Source: an uncultured Geobacteraceae bacterium (GTDB lineage Bacteria; Desulfobacterota; Desulfuromonadia; Geobacterales; Pseudopelobacteraceae). From it: a stretch of DNA of 64,000 nt. The first letter of the stretch is position 1, and each line of letters begins with the position of its first letter. The position numbers and the translations under genes are program-made. Under the pieces are notes generated by a model, which saw nothing but the letters and a program-made list of their open reading frames with translations, was not told where the DNA came from and made no database searches. Positions 7,637 through 15,346 of the stretch are shown here, piece by piece. The stretch lies in assembly GCA_903876875.1 (NCBI GenBank), contig CAIRBT010000144.1, positions 44,576 through 108,575 of the forward strand, given 5' to 3'.

Positions 7637-9324
7637 TGAAACCATCAAATACAGCAGCGCGTCTCAAGGGTACGTTCAGAAACGCGAGCTTTTTGCTGCC
7701 AATCTTTTTTTCCGTAGTAGTCTGTTGGCGATTTTATCACCCCACGGGTCTTACCTCAGACGGCCATACCTACCTGCAAATTGCCAGAAATATCCAGATG
7801 GGCATCGGCCTTGGCTGGCAGGCTCTCTGGGCAACTCCGTTGCCGTCTCTCATTATCGCCGGAACAGACAGCCTGTTCGGCATACATGATCTTCTACGAA
7901 CCGCTGGACTTATTGCACCGGTAATGGGTGTGCTGTTGACCGCCTCGGTCTATTATCTTGCGGTTGGCCTTGCGGGGCGGAAAGTTGCTTGCATCGCTTC
8001 GCTGGTGACGGCGGTCACCCCCCACTATCTCTGGATCATCTTTTCAACGGAACCGGAGATCTATTATACTGTCTTTCTCTTAAGTGCGTTAGGGTTGCTT
8101 GATCGCGCTGTTACCCGTACTGCACTGCTCTTAGCAGCCGGAGCCGGTTGTCTGTTCTGCTGTGCCTACTTAAGCCGCTCTGAAGGCTTCCTCATCATGG
8201 TCATATCTGTTACGGCACTTCTCCTCGACCAGAGAAAACAGCTGAGGTGTTCGAACGTACTCAAAATTGTGGCCACACTGCTGGTGGCATTCTTGCTCAC
8301 AGCGTCACCCTACCTGTTCTTTCTCAAGAAAAACTACGGAACCTTCGTAATCAGCCCTAAAGCGACCTATGTGCTGATCTGGATGAAGGGGCAGGTCTAC
8401 AAAGATCACACCATAGTTGAACAGGAAAATGAGGACTTATGGGGACTTACACCTGGCTTGAAGCTCAAATGGCAAGTCCCGTCTGGAATTGGTGATCTGG
8501 TACACTATCTTCTACAGGATCCCGGGAAGAGTGCCCGTGTCTATGTCACTAATTTATTGTCTGAGTTGCCCGGTAGACCGGCCAACAACAGCGGTGCCCT
8601 TCAGTACCCGAATGTATACCCGGTTTATCTGGCCCTCCTTGCTTTGTATGCTCTGCTGCTGCCCTGGGAGCAGCCATCTCGACGCAAGAAGCTCATACTT
8701 GCCGCTCCGTTCCTCATCCTGTTTATTCTACCGGTTTTCACCGGAGGGTGGTGGAAATACTTGGTTCCCTATTCACCACTGCTCACCATCCTGGCAACCA
8801 TTGGGTTAGTACGGGGGGTTGACACTGTTTTTATTAACAGGAAATCAACTGGAACCATTGTCGTTACTCTGTTCACTCTGGTACTTATGGCCTATTACGT
8901 TGACCGCTATCATGGCTTACGGGCAACGCTTTTCCCCTGGTACGCCACTCCGTTACCCGCACCAACGGTAACCAAGGATAAAAATGCCAGCCAGAAATCC
9001 CTGCTGGCCGAAGATGCCCGTAAAGCAGGGCAATGGGCTGCGGCACATTATGGTGCAGGGAAAAACTATATGGTTCCCTGGAATAAGTTGATATACCATC
9101 TCAACGGACTCTGGACCGCACTCCCCGTTGCGGAACCATCGGAGGTTTATCAGTATGCGCTGCGCAATCAGGTTGATCTCCTCGTACTAGAAGGTATAAA
9201 CCCCACCATACCAGATGCCGCCCTGACTGATGTTGTCTACGGATTCACTCTCGATTCGGTCTACCATTCGGAGAAGACACTCTACAGAGTAGCTTTTTTT
9301 CGTCCGATTCCACCTGCAAAGTAA
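7636..9324 (+). CDS. GT39-type polytopic membrane glycosyltransferase
   Basis: 562 aa with about ten to twelve hydrophobic segments, the plan of dolichyl/polyprenyl-phosphate-sugar-dependent transferases (PMT/ArnT-like, GT39/GT83). After the first membrane segment comes LTSDGHTYLQIARNI (residues 36-50), whose Asp in the first external loop is the expected catalytic acid. A soluble C-terminal domain of about 120 residues begins near residue 445. The ATG overlaps the TAA of the GGDEF gene (TAATG), which implies coupling. The acceptor is unknown; a surface protein or polysaccharide regulated with c-di-GMP is a reasonable inference. The nearby flagellin makes glycosylation of flagellin one option, without direct proof. 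Confidence 0.75.
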   Translation: MKPSNTAARLKGTFRNASFLLPIFFSVVVCWRFYHPTGLTSDGHTYLQIARNIQMGIGLGWQALWATPLPSLIIAGTDSLFGIHDLLRTAGLIAPVMGVLLTASVYYLAVGLAGRKVACIASLVTAVTPHYLWIIFSTEPEIYYTVFLLSALGLLDRAVTRTALLLAAGAGCLFCCAYLSRSEGFLIMVISVTALLLDQRKQLRCSNVLKIVATLLVAFLLTASPYLFFLKKNYGTFVISPKATYVLIWMKGQVYKDHTIVEQENEDLWGLTPGLKLKWQVPSGIGDLVHYLLQDPGKSARVYVTNLLSELPGRPANNSGALQYPNVYPVYLALLALYALLLPWEQPSRRKKLILAAPFLILFILPVFTGGWWKYLVPYSPLLTILATIGLVRGVDTVFINRKSTGTIVVTLFTLVLMAYYVDRYHGLRATLFPWYATPLPAPTVTKDKNASQKSLLAEDARKAGQWAAAHYGAGKNYMVPWNKLIYHLNGLWTALPVAEPSEVYQYALRNQVDLLVLEGINPTIPDAALTDVVYGFTLDSVYHSEKTLYRVAFFRPIPPAK

Positions 9325-9452
9325 CTACGGCATCTGATAAAATAGTGAGCGACCTCGATAAATATATTGCATTTAGAGGTAAAAATAATGTAATAAAATG
9401 AAATAATATTAGGTGAGTACATACATATAGACTAACACATGACAGGAGACTA

Positions 9453-9959
9453 ATGATGATTTGGCCATCGAAGAAAGCACTTTTGCTTTCCGGGGTTGCT
9501 GTTGGGGGAGGAACCTTGGCAATTATGACCGCCGGAGTTGCTGCACCGGCCGTCGGAATGCTGGTAGGAATTGTTGCCGGTTCTGCAGGATTATCTGTCC
9601 TGAAAAGATGCGGTTTTGCTGGCGGCTGCGGCTGTTGTGCCGAGGGAGCAAGCTGCGCAGAAGGTACGTCCTGTGCCACAGGGGCACCCCGCGATGCTGA
9701 CAACACAACGACAGTTGGTGGAGCGGGTGCCTTCGATTTTTCAGCACTTTCCGATTCTGATGATGACGTACTGCTCAAGGTAATGGCATCAAAACTGAGA
9801 GAGGAAATCAGCGAACTCAAGCAGAACCTCAATGACTCCAAAAACAGTCGTTTTTTTGAGCGGGGAGACCTTTTGCAAGAACTGGCTGAGAAAGAATCAA
9901 AATTAAAAAATATTGGTGATACTCTGTCAGCAACGGTACACAGTCGTTCTGACGGGTAG
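9453..9959 (+). CDS. Unrecognised cysteine-rich membrane protein with C-terminal coiled coil
   Basis: 168 aa; I do not recognise a family. Residues 8-52 are a long Gly/Ala-rich hydrophobic stretch, enough for two membrane passes or a hairpin. Residues 56-77 carry a dense cysteine cluster, with CGCC then two more Cys in a repeating EGASC/EGTSC pattern and a final Cys. The last 60 residues are charged and heptad-like (REEISELKQNLNDSK) and should form a coiled coil. AGGAG lies 6 bp before ATG 9453, so translation is well supported. It stands alone between the GT39 gene and the flagellin gene. Metal or cofactor binding by the Cys cluster is possible but unproven. Confidence 0.65.
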   Translation: MMIWPSKKALLLSGVAVGGGTLAIMTAGVAAPAVGMLVGIVAGSAGLSVLKRCGFAGGCGCCAEGASCAEGTSCATGAPRDADNTTTVGGAGAFDFSALSDSDDDVLLKVMASKLREEISELKQNLNDSKNSRFFERGDLLQELAEKESKLKNIGDTLSATVHSRSDG

Positions 9960-9968
9960 TAATAACGC

Positions 9969-9997
9969 GCGGGGGCAGTGGTAATCACTGCCCCCGC
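9969..9997 (+). terminator. Perfect 12-bp hairpin after the cysteine-rich gene
   Basis: GCGGGGGCAGTG pairs with CACTGCCCCCGC around a GTAAT loop, starting 9 bp after the stop codon. No T-run follows, so it may stop transcription weakly, or protect the 3' end of the message. Confidence 0.6.
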
Positions 9998-10169
9998 AGC
10001 ACCTTCACCTCACTCAGTTTCTCCGATCCTATCTTCGCGTTTCACCCACCATGGTAACATCTCAGCAACCCTATCGCCTTGATTCCTCGTCACAAATAAA
10101 AAGTGTCTTCCTCATGGCCTGTCCCTTAGGCGTAATCCGTATGTTTTAACTCTAGTATTCGCCAAAAAT

Positions 10170-10177
10170 GCCGACAA
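10170..10177 (+). promoter_or_regulatory. Candidate sigma-28 -10 element for flagellin
   Basis: GCCGACAA differs at one base from the FliA -10 consensus GCCGATAA and lies 62 bp before the flagellin ATG. The -35 side is poor: TCTA at the 15-bp spacing instead of TAAA. Gene identity (flagellin) supports the call. Confidence 0.4.
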
Positions 10178-10239
10178 GTAACGATAGCGCAGAAAGCGCC
10201 TCCGAGACACTCGGAATCAACCAGAAAAGGAGCACGATC

Positions 10240-11055
10240 ATGGGAGTTTCAAACATCTCGCTCACCGCAGGTATGAGGAATAATCTCCTCGCCCTGCAAC
10301 AGACTGCGACGCAAGTCACGCAGACTCAGAACCGGTTGAGTAGCGGCAAGAAAGTTAATACCGCTCTCGACAATCCGACCAACTTCTTTGCCGCCCAGGC
10401 CGCAACCAACCGCGCAAGCGACCTGGCAGACCGCAAAGACAGTATGAGTGAAGCGGTGCAGACAATCAAGAGTGCCGATAACGGCATCTCTGCGATTACT
10501 GGACTGATTCAGTCAGCCAAAGGCCTTGCCAGTGCAGCGGCATCAACAAACGACACGTTGTCACAGGCTACTTACGAAACCCAGTTCAACACGATCGCCA
10601 GTCAGATCACCACGTTGGCAAGTGACGCCGGGTACCGTGGTACCAACCTGTTGACGTCCGGTACCCTTTCAATTGAATTCAGCCAAAAAACCGGCGATGC
10701 CAATCTGACAGTGAACGGTTTCGGTGCCGATGCTTCAACCCTCGGTATTTCTTCCGCAGGGAGCTGGATGACAAGCGGTAACGCTTCTAGTACCAATGCT
10801 TTTATGGATACGGCATTGACTACCCTGCGTACCCAGTCTTCGTCACTGGCAAGTAACCTGACTACGATCACCACCCGTCAGTCGTTCACTGACTCGATGA
10901 TCAACACGCTGCAGGTCGGTTCGGACAATCTTACCCTTGCCGATATGAACCAGGAAGGTGCAAACATGCTGGCTCTGCAAACCCGTCAGTCACTGGGAAC
11001 CACAGCTCTGAGTCTCTCTTCACAGGCTGCCCAGTCAGTATTGAAACTGTTCTAG
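10240..11055 (+). CDS. Short flagellin
   Basis: 271 aa flagellar filament subunit. The N-terminal helical domain reads LSSGKKVNTALDNPTNFFAA near residues 32-51, and the C-terminal domain ends LALQTRQSLGTTALSLSSQA and then QSVLKLF. Both resemble the short flagellins best known from Alphaproteobacteria (DNPTNFF and EGANMLALQTRQ signatures), with only about 100 residues of variable middle. AAGGAG at 10227-10232 sits 7 bp before ATG 10240; the frame is open further upstream but without a ribosome site. No fli/flg cluster is nearby and it has its own terminator, so it is an orphan, single-gene unit. It carries no cysteine. Possible transfer is inferred from the alpha-like signature. Confidence 0.93.
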   Translation: MGVSNISLTAGMRNNLLALQQTATQVTQTQNRLSSGKKVNTALDNPTNFFAAQAATNRASDLADRKDSMSEAVQTIKSADNGISAITGLIQSAKGLASAAASTNDTLSQATYETQFNTIASQITTLASDAGYRGTNLLTSGTLSIEFSQKTGDANLTVNGFGADASTLGISSAGSWMTSGNASSTNAFMDTALTTLRTQSSSLASNLTTITTRQSFTDSMINTLQVGSDNLTLADMNQEGANMLALQTRQSLGTTALSLSSQAAQSVLKLF

Positions 11056-11108
11056 ACGTAATGTGACAATGGTTTAAAGCGGAAAATTGTCTCGTTACAC
11101 CCAGCCAG

Positions 11109-11160
11109 AGCCGTAAAGCACGCAGAATTGTCCGTTCTGTGCTGCTTTACGGCTCTTTCT
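11109..11160 (+). terminator. Rho-independent terminator of the flagellin gene
   Basis: AGCCGTAAAGCA (11109-11120) pairs with TGCTTTACGGCT (11143-11154), with further pairing of CGCAGAA to TTCTGTG inside, and a pyrimidine-rich tail CTTTCT follows. Confidence 0.85.
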
Positions 11161-11204
11161 ATATTAGAAGCCATAAATTATCCCGCCGCCCGGTGTCAAT
11201 TTTA

Positions 11205-11234
11205 TTGACAACAGACGACAATATTTCGTATCGT
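11205..11234 (+). promoter_or_regulatory. Probable sigma-70 promoter of the SAM riboswitch-metX transcript
   Basis: TTGACA at 11205-11210 is a perfect -35. TATCGT at 11229-11234 (18 bp spacing) is an acceptable -10. The predicted start falls near 11241, just before the riboswitch. A palindrome GTCAAT-TTT-ATTGAC (11195-11209) overlaps the -35 and could be an operator. Confidence 0.5.
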
Positions 11235-11249
11235 CTTAAAAAGAACCTG

Positions 11250-11375
11250 CTTATCGAGAGTGGTGGAGGGAAAAGGCCCTGCGAAGCCACAGCAACCGGT
11301 CATTTAGGTGCTTGGAATTTAGTTCCGAGTTCCTGAGACGTCAGGTGCTAAATCCTGCCCTTGGGCAAAGATGAG
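11250..11375 (+). promoter_or_regulatory. SAM-I (S-box) riboswitch
   Basis: The S-box core is plain: CTTATCGAGAG then GTGGAGGGA, GGCCCTGCGAAGCC, CAGCAACCGG, and AGGTGCTAAATCCTGCC. Closing stem P1 is CTTATC (11250-11255) with GATGAG (11370-11375), one G-T pair. It binds S-adenosylmethionine and lowers expression of the downstream methionine gene when SAM is high. It lies 75 bp before metX, followed by a terminator hairpin. Confidence 0.95.
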
Positions 11376-11398
11376 AGGTGTGCTGTAACGATATCAGC

Positions 11399-11449
11399 CC
11401 CTTCCCATCCCGTTGAGCCCACTCAGCCTGAAGATGTGAAGGGTTTTTT
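11399..11449 (+). terminator. Expression-platform terminator of the SAM riboswitch
   Basis: CCCTTC (11399-11404) pairs with GAAGGG (11438-11443), extended inside by CATC/GATG and TGAG/CTCA, followed by six T (11444-11449) ending right at the metX ATG. The 3' arm GAAGGG is also the only ribosome site, so the same hairpin can block both transcription and translation. Confidence 0.8.
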
Positions 11450-12547
11450 ATGTCAGAAAGCTATATAACGGAGCAATCAAAGCTCTTTGAAGCCGGAATT
11501 CGTCTCGATAGCGGCCGTATCCTCGCGCCCATTACACTGGTGTACGAAACCTACGGGCAGCTCAATGACGCCCGCAGTAATGCCATCCTGGTTGAACATG
11601 CCTGGACCGGTGATGCCCATCTGGCCGGTAAGCGTGACCCTTCCGAAACCAAACCGGGGTGGTGGGATGCCATCGTCGGTCCGGGACGACTCCTTGATAC
11701 CGACCACTACTTTATTATCTGTTCAAATGTCATCGGCTCCTGTTTCGGCTCCACCGGGCCGACCTCCCTTAATCCCAAAACCGGCAAACGCTATAACCTG
11801 TCATTCCCGGTGATCACCATTCGCGACATGGTCAGGGCGCAGAAGCTGCTCATTGACTCACTGGGCATCAACCGTCTCCACTCGGTGATGGGGGGGAGTA
11901 TGGGGGGGATGCAGGCACTGGAGTGGGCAACCCAGTATCCTGAGGCCATCGCCTCGGCCATCGCCCTTGCCACCACACCCCGCCCCTCGCCCCAGGCAAT
12001 TTCCCTCAATGCGGTGGCACGCTGGGCAATCTACAACGACCCTACCTGGCGTAAAGGGGAGTATAAATACAATCCAAAAGATGGTCTTGCTTTGGCTCGT
12101 GGCATCGGCCACATCACCTTCCTCTCCGATGAATCCATGAACAGCAAGTTTGGCCGCCGGTTTTCCGCCCGTGACGGCCAGTTCGATTTTTTCGGCCAGT
12201 TTGAAGTGGAGCGGTATTTGAACTACAACGGCTACAATTTTGTGGATCGCTTTGATGCTAACTCATTCCTCTATCTGGCAAAGTCACTGGATCTCTACGA
12301 TGTTGCCTGGGGGTACGAATCCATGGCGGAGGCCTTCAGTCAGGTGCGGGTGCCGATCCAGTTCTACGCCTTCAGCTCTGACTGGCTCTACCCCCCCTAT
12401 CAGACCGAAGAGATGGTTGCCTGTTTACAAGAACTGGGTAAGGATGTTGAATATCATCTCATTACCTCGGCCTATGGTCATGACGCTTTTCTTTTGGAAC
12501 ATGAAACCTTTGCACCGCTGGTGCGCAGCTTCCTCGGACGGGTCTAA
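11450..12547 (+). CDS. metX: Homoserine O-acetyltransferase
   Basis: 365 aa alpha/beta hydrolase fold enzyme that makes O-acetylhomoserine from homoserine and acetyl-CoA, the first committed step to methionine by direct sulfhydrylation. The nucleophile elbow [12 protein letters not shown] places catalytic Ser at residue 150. The acid is in [10 protein letters not shown], and the base His in [10 protein letters not shown] near the C-terminus. Family signatures HAWTGDAH and [12 protein letters not shown] are present. Start ATG 11450 directly follows the riboswitch terminator. Control by SAM through the riboswitch matches the product's role. The next gene starts 3 bp after its stop. Confusion with homoserine succinyltransferase MetA is excluded by fold motifs. 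Confidence 0.96.
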   Translation: MSESYITEQSKLFEAGIRLDSGRILAPITLVYETYGQLNDARSNAILVEHAWTGDAHLAGKRDPSETKPGWWDAIVGPGRLLDTDHYFIICSNVIGSCFGSTGPTSLNPKTGKRYNLSFPVITIRDMVRAQKLLIDSLGINRLHSVMGGSMGGMQALEWATQYPEAIASAIALATTPRPSPQAISLNAVARWAIYNDPTWRKGEYKYNPKDGLALARGIGHITFLSDESMNSKFGRRFSARDGQFDFFGQFEVERYLNYNGYNFVDRFDANSFLYLAKSLDLYDVAWGYESMAEAFSQVRVPIQFYAFSSDWLYPPYQTEEMVACLQELGKDVEYHLITSAYGHDAFLLEHETFAPLVRSFLGRV

Positions 12548-12550
12548 ACC

Positions 12551-13426
12551 ATGAACCTTTCAGAACAGTCTGTTCCGGCTACCGATTATCGGGAGAGCCG
12601 TCACTTCAAAAAACTACGCCACGGCATCGGTAAAGCCATTGGCGACTTCGGCCTGATTGAAGCGGGGGATCGGATCGCAGTGGCGGTATCGGGGGGGGAA
12701 GATTCCTACACGCTGCTCCTGCTGCTTGAGGAGTTGCGCAGGCGGGCACCGGTACCTTTCGAGTTGGTGGCGGTTAATATTGATTCCGGCTACCCCGGCT
12801 ATCGCATTGACGTCATAGAACGGTTCTTGCGGGATCGTGGTTTTGAATACCGGATGGTGCCCAGTGAACATTACGCTATCATTCAGGAAAAACGCCGTCC
12901 CGGCTCGTCCTACTGCTCCATCTGCTCCCGCCTGAAGCGGGGCGCACTGTATGAGGCGGCTCAAAGTCTTGGTTGTAACAAGCTTGCCCTCGGTCACCAT
13001 GAGGACGATTTTATTGAGACACTGCTGCTGAACCAGTTCTTTGTCGGCTCACTCAAATCAATGGCGGCCTCAATGCTGGCGGATAATGGTGTTATTACCG
13101 TCATCAGACCGCTGGTGTACCTGCTGGAAGAGGATATTATCACCTTTTCCCGACAGGCAGAGTTGCCCATTGTCTGCTGCTGCTGTCCGGTATGTGGCAC
13201 TGCCGATATCCAGCGCAAACGGATGAAACGTCTACTTACCGAGTTGCAGAAAGACATTCCCCATGTCAAAAGCAGTTTGCTGAAAGCCCTGTCAAACGTT
13301 CACCCCCGCCATCTGCTTGATCCGTCGCTGCACAGGCATACGCCGACCGGCACAACGGTCACTCCGCACAGCGATCCGGGGTCTGCTGACCTTGATATTG
13401 AAATCCGCCAACAGATCGAGGAATGA
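12551..13426 (+). CDS. TtcA-family tRNA thiolation protein
   Basis: 291 aa. TtcA enzymes adenylate and thiolate tRNA (s2C32) using an N-type ATP pyrophosphatase and an Fe-S cluster. The PP-loop appears as AVSGGEDSYTLLLLLEEL, with Glu where TtcA normally has Lys (SGGKDS). CSICSRLKRG gives the CxxC pair, and CCCCPVCGTADIQRKRMK supplies further cysteines. GHHEDDFIETLLLNQFF is the typical GHxxDD segment. It sits 3 bp after metX and so is likely under the SAM riboswitch as well, linking methionine status and tRNA sulfur modification by position. Which tRNA base is modified is not certain given the PP-loop change. Confidence 0.85.
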   Translation: MNLSEQSVPATDYRESRHFKKLRHGIGKAIGDFGLIEAGDRIAVAVSGGEDSYTLLLLLEELRRRAPVPFELVAVNIDSGYPGYRIDVIERFLRDRGFEYRMVPSEHYAIIQEKRRPGSSYCSICSRLKRGALYEAAQSLGCNKLALGHHEDDFIETLLLNQFFVGSLKSMAASMLADNGVITVIRPLVYLLEEDIITFSRQAELPIVCCCCPVCGTADIQRKRMKRLLTELQKDIPHVKSSLLKALSNVHPRHLLDPSLHRHTPTGTTVTPHSDPGSADLDIEIRQQIEE

Positions 13427-13600
13427 GTACCACCCGCCAACCGCCACAGCTGCAACTCCTGCTATCATTATCGCTTCCATATCTCCCCCGTGTCATTTAA
13501 AATGTACGGGAAGCATACCAGAAGGTTGCGACAGAATACGTCATTTGTGCTTTTGGGGAATGGACTTTTTTGAAAACAGATCGTGTACGGAGCGGCTGTA

Positions 13601-14545
13601 ATGAATGAACAACCGGAAAACATACTGAAATGGCTGGGGGGAAAACCGTCGCTCGGTGAGCTGGAGGCTCGTTATCCGGAGATAAGGGAAGCGGTGCGAC
13701 AGGAACTTGCCACACTGCTGGCCGAAGGCTCTGCGGCAGGACTGCCGGTCTATCTCAAACGGTTACAGACTGAGGAACAGCACTTGGAGCAGAAGTACCG
13801 GGGGAGTCGTGCTGACCGGAAGAACGCCACTCCCCTTGCCTTGCAGATGATTCGGATGCGCATGGCCCATCTGGCGGTCAAGCAGCACCTGATTTCGGAG
13901 GCGACCGGTATCGTCAAGGGGAAAGTCCGCTTCAATCTCATCAATGGCATGGTGGCGCAGAAACTGCTCTTTACGGAGGGGTTGGTGCGAAAGCCGGTGT
14001 CCCTGTTCTGGTTTCGTCTGCTCTGGCCCCTGCTCTGGCAGCGCAAACTGCTCATGCCGCTGGTGCAACCGGAGGGGATTTACTGTTTCTACTCAGAGCC
14101 GTTGATTGCTGCGCTGTCCCGGTTGATCGCTGGTCGCTTTTGCCTGGAAATTGCTGCCGGAGATGGCACTCTGAGCCGTTTTCTGGGGGAAAAGGGGGTG
14201 AAAATAGTGGCAACCGACGACCATAGCTGGCAGCATGAGGTGCGTTATCCCCACCAGGTGGAAAAGCGTGAAGCGGGTGAGGCACTCCGAGAATACTTGC
14301 CACCGGTGGTGATCTGCTCCTGGCCCCCGGCCGGAAACCGCTTTGAACAGCAGGTCTTCAGAACCAAAAGTGTGCAGCTGTATATTGTTATCGGCAGTCG
14401 TCACCATTTTGCCGCAGGAAACTGGGCTGCATATCACCAACAGACGGCCTTCGATTTTGCGGAGGAACCGGCACTCAGCAGCCTGCTGCTGCCACCGGAG
14501 CTTGATGGGGCGGTCTATCTGTTTCGGCGTACACAGGACCCGTAA
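13601..14545 (+). CDS. Unknown protein with a methyltransferase-like Rossmann motif
   Basis: 314 aa; family not recognised. Residues 1-85 are helical and charged. A middle segment is rich in Trp, Leu and Phe (FWFRLLWPLLWQRKLLMP) and may be amphipathic. Then CLEIAAGDGTLSRFLGEKG, near residue 188, looks like motif I of SAM-dependent methyltransferases, followed by IVATDDHSW, where an acidic residue after strand 2 would bind ribose. Later motifs are weak. GGAG 8 bp before ATG 13601 supports this start over an ATG six codons upstream. The gene converges with motB and stands alone. Substrate cannot be guessed. Confidence 0.7.
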   Translation: MNEQPENILKWLGGKPSLGELEARYPEIREAVRQELATLLAEGSAAGLPVYLKRLQTEEQHLEQKYRGSRADRKNATPLALQMIRMRMAHLAVKQHLISEATGIVKGKVRFNLINGMVAQKLLFTEGLVRKPVSLFWFRLLWPLLWQRKLLMPLVQPEGIYCFYSEPLIAALSRLIAGRFCLEIAAGDGTLSRFLGEKGVKIVATDDHSWQHEVRYPHQVEKREAGEALREYLPPVVICSWPPAGNRFEQQVFRTKSVQLYIVIGSRHHFAAGNWAAYHQQTAFDFAEEPALSSLLLPPELDGAVYLFRRTQDP

Positions 14546-14554
14546 TACGGCACG

Positions 14555-15340
14555 TCAGGGCTCACCGCGCTCGGCATCACCGGAAAGCATGACGAGGTCG
14601 ACCCGGCGATTCTTAGCTCTCCCTTCGGCGGTTCCATTGTCGGCAATGGGGCGGAATTCGGCATAGCCGGTTGCTGATATCTTGTTGGGGTCAATATCAT
14701 AGTTTCTTAGCAGATATTTGAGGCCGGTGGTTGCCCGTGCGGTGGAAAGTTCCCAGTTCGACGGGAATTGACTGGTATTGATGGGAACATTGTCCGTATG
14801 CCCTTCCAGGCGAAGCGGATTGTTATACTGGGACATCACTTCGGCTATGGTATTGACCAGTTCGTACGCTTCCGGTTTGATGGCTGCCTGGCCGGAGTTG
14901 AAAAAACCCGCTTCCTTGAGGCTGACAATGAGCCCCCGGCGGGTTATTTCAAGGGTCACCTTGCTCTGGGCACCCTGCTTGGTCAGATAGGCATCGACCG
15001 CCGATTTTATCTGTCGAAAGTCTTTCTCTTCAGCCCGGGTCTTGGTTTGGCCGCTGCGTGGTTTGGCCATCGGTGTCGATTTGATTTCCGGCTTGAGTGT
15101 GGGAATTGCAGAGATAGCCGATGAGGTTATGACATTGACCTTTGGTGCGGTGGCACCAGCTGTTGCCATACCGAAGGATTGCTGAATAGCAGCGACCACC
15201 TCTTCCACCTTTTTCTTGTCGCTTTGCCCCATGGCGTAGAGCACGACGAAAACGGCAAAGAGCAGGGTGATAAAGTCGGCATAGGAGACCAGCCAGCGTT
15301 CATGGTTTACATGCTTTTCAGGTTCTTTTTTCAGTGCCAT
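14555..15340 (-). CDS. motB: Flagellar motor stator protein MotB
   Basis: 261 aa. The N-terminus has the plug/TM segment YADFITLLFAVFVVLYAMG, whose Asp (about residue 22) is the proton-binding residue. A periplasmic linker follows, and then an OmpA-like peptidoglycan-binding domain with RLEGHTDNVPI and NWELSTARA near residues 178-205. MotB anchors the MotA ring to the cell wall so ion flow drives rotation. motA lies 6 bp upstream, giving a flbD-motA-motB unit. The Asp context suggests proton use, but ion choice cannot be proven by eye. Confidence 0.94.
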   Translation of the reverse strand: MALKKEPEKHVNHERWLVSYADFITLLFAVFVVLYAMGQSDKKKVEEVVAAIQQSFGMATAGATAPKVNVITSSAISAIPTLKPEIKSTPMAKPRSGQTKTRAEEKDFRQIKSAVDAYLTKQGAQSKVTLEITRRGLIVSLKEAGFFNSGQAAIKPEAYELVNTIAEVMSQYNNPLRLEGHTDNVPINTSQFPSNWELSTARATTGLKYLLRNYDIDPNKISATGYAEFRPIADNGTAEGRAKNRRVDLVMLSGDAERGEP

Positions 15341-15346
15341 GGTTAA

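Noticed and set aside
13292..13480. Minus-strand frame of 62 codons with a GGGGGAG before ATG 13480 and a hydrophobic N-terminus
   Set aside because: Most of it lies antisense to the conserved end of the TtcA-like gene and its second half is arginine-rich shadow sequence. The site looks good but one feature is not enough.
13424..13501. 25-codon frame overlapping the TtcA-like stop (ATGA)
   Set aside because: Too short, leucine-rich by chance, no following gene coupled to it.
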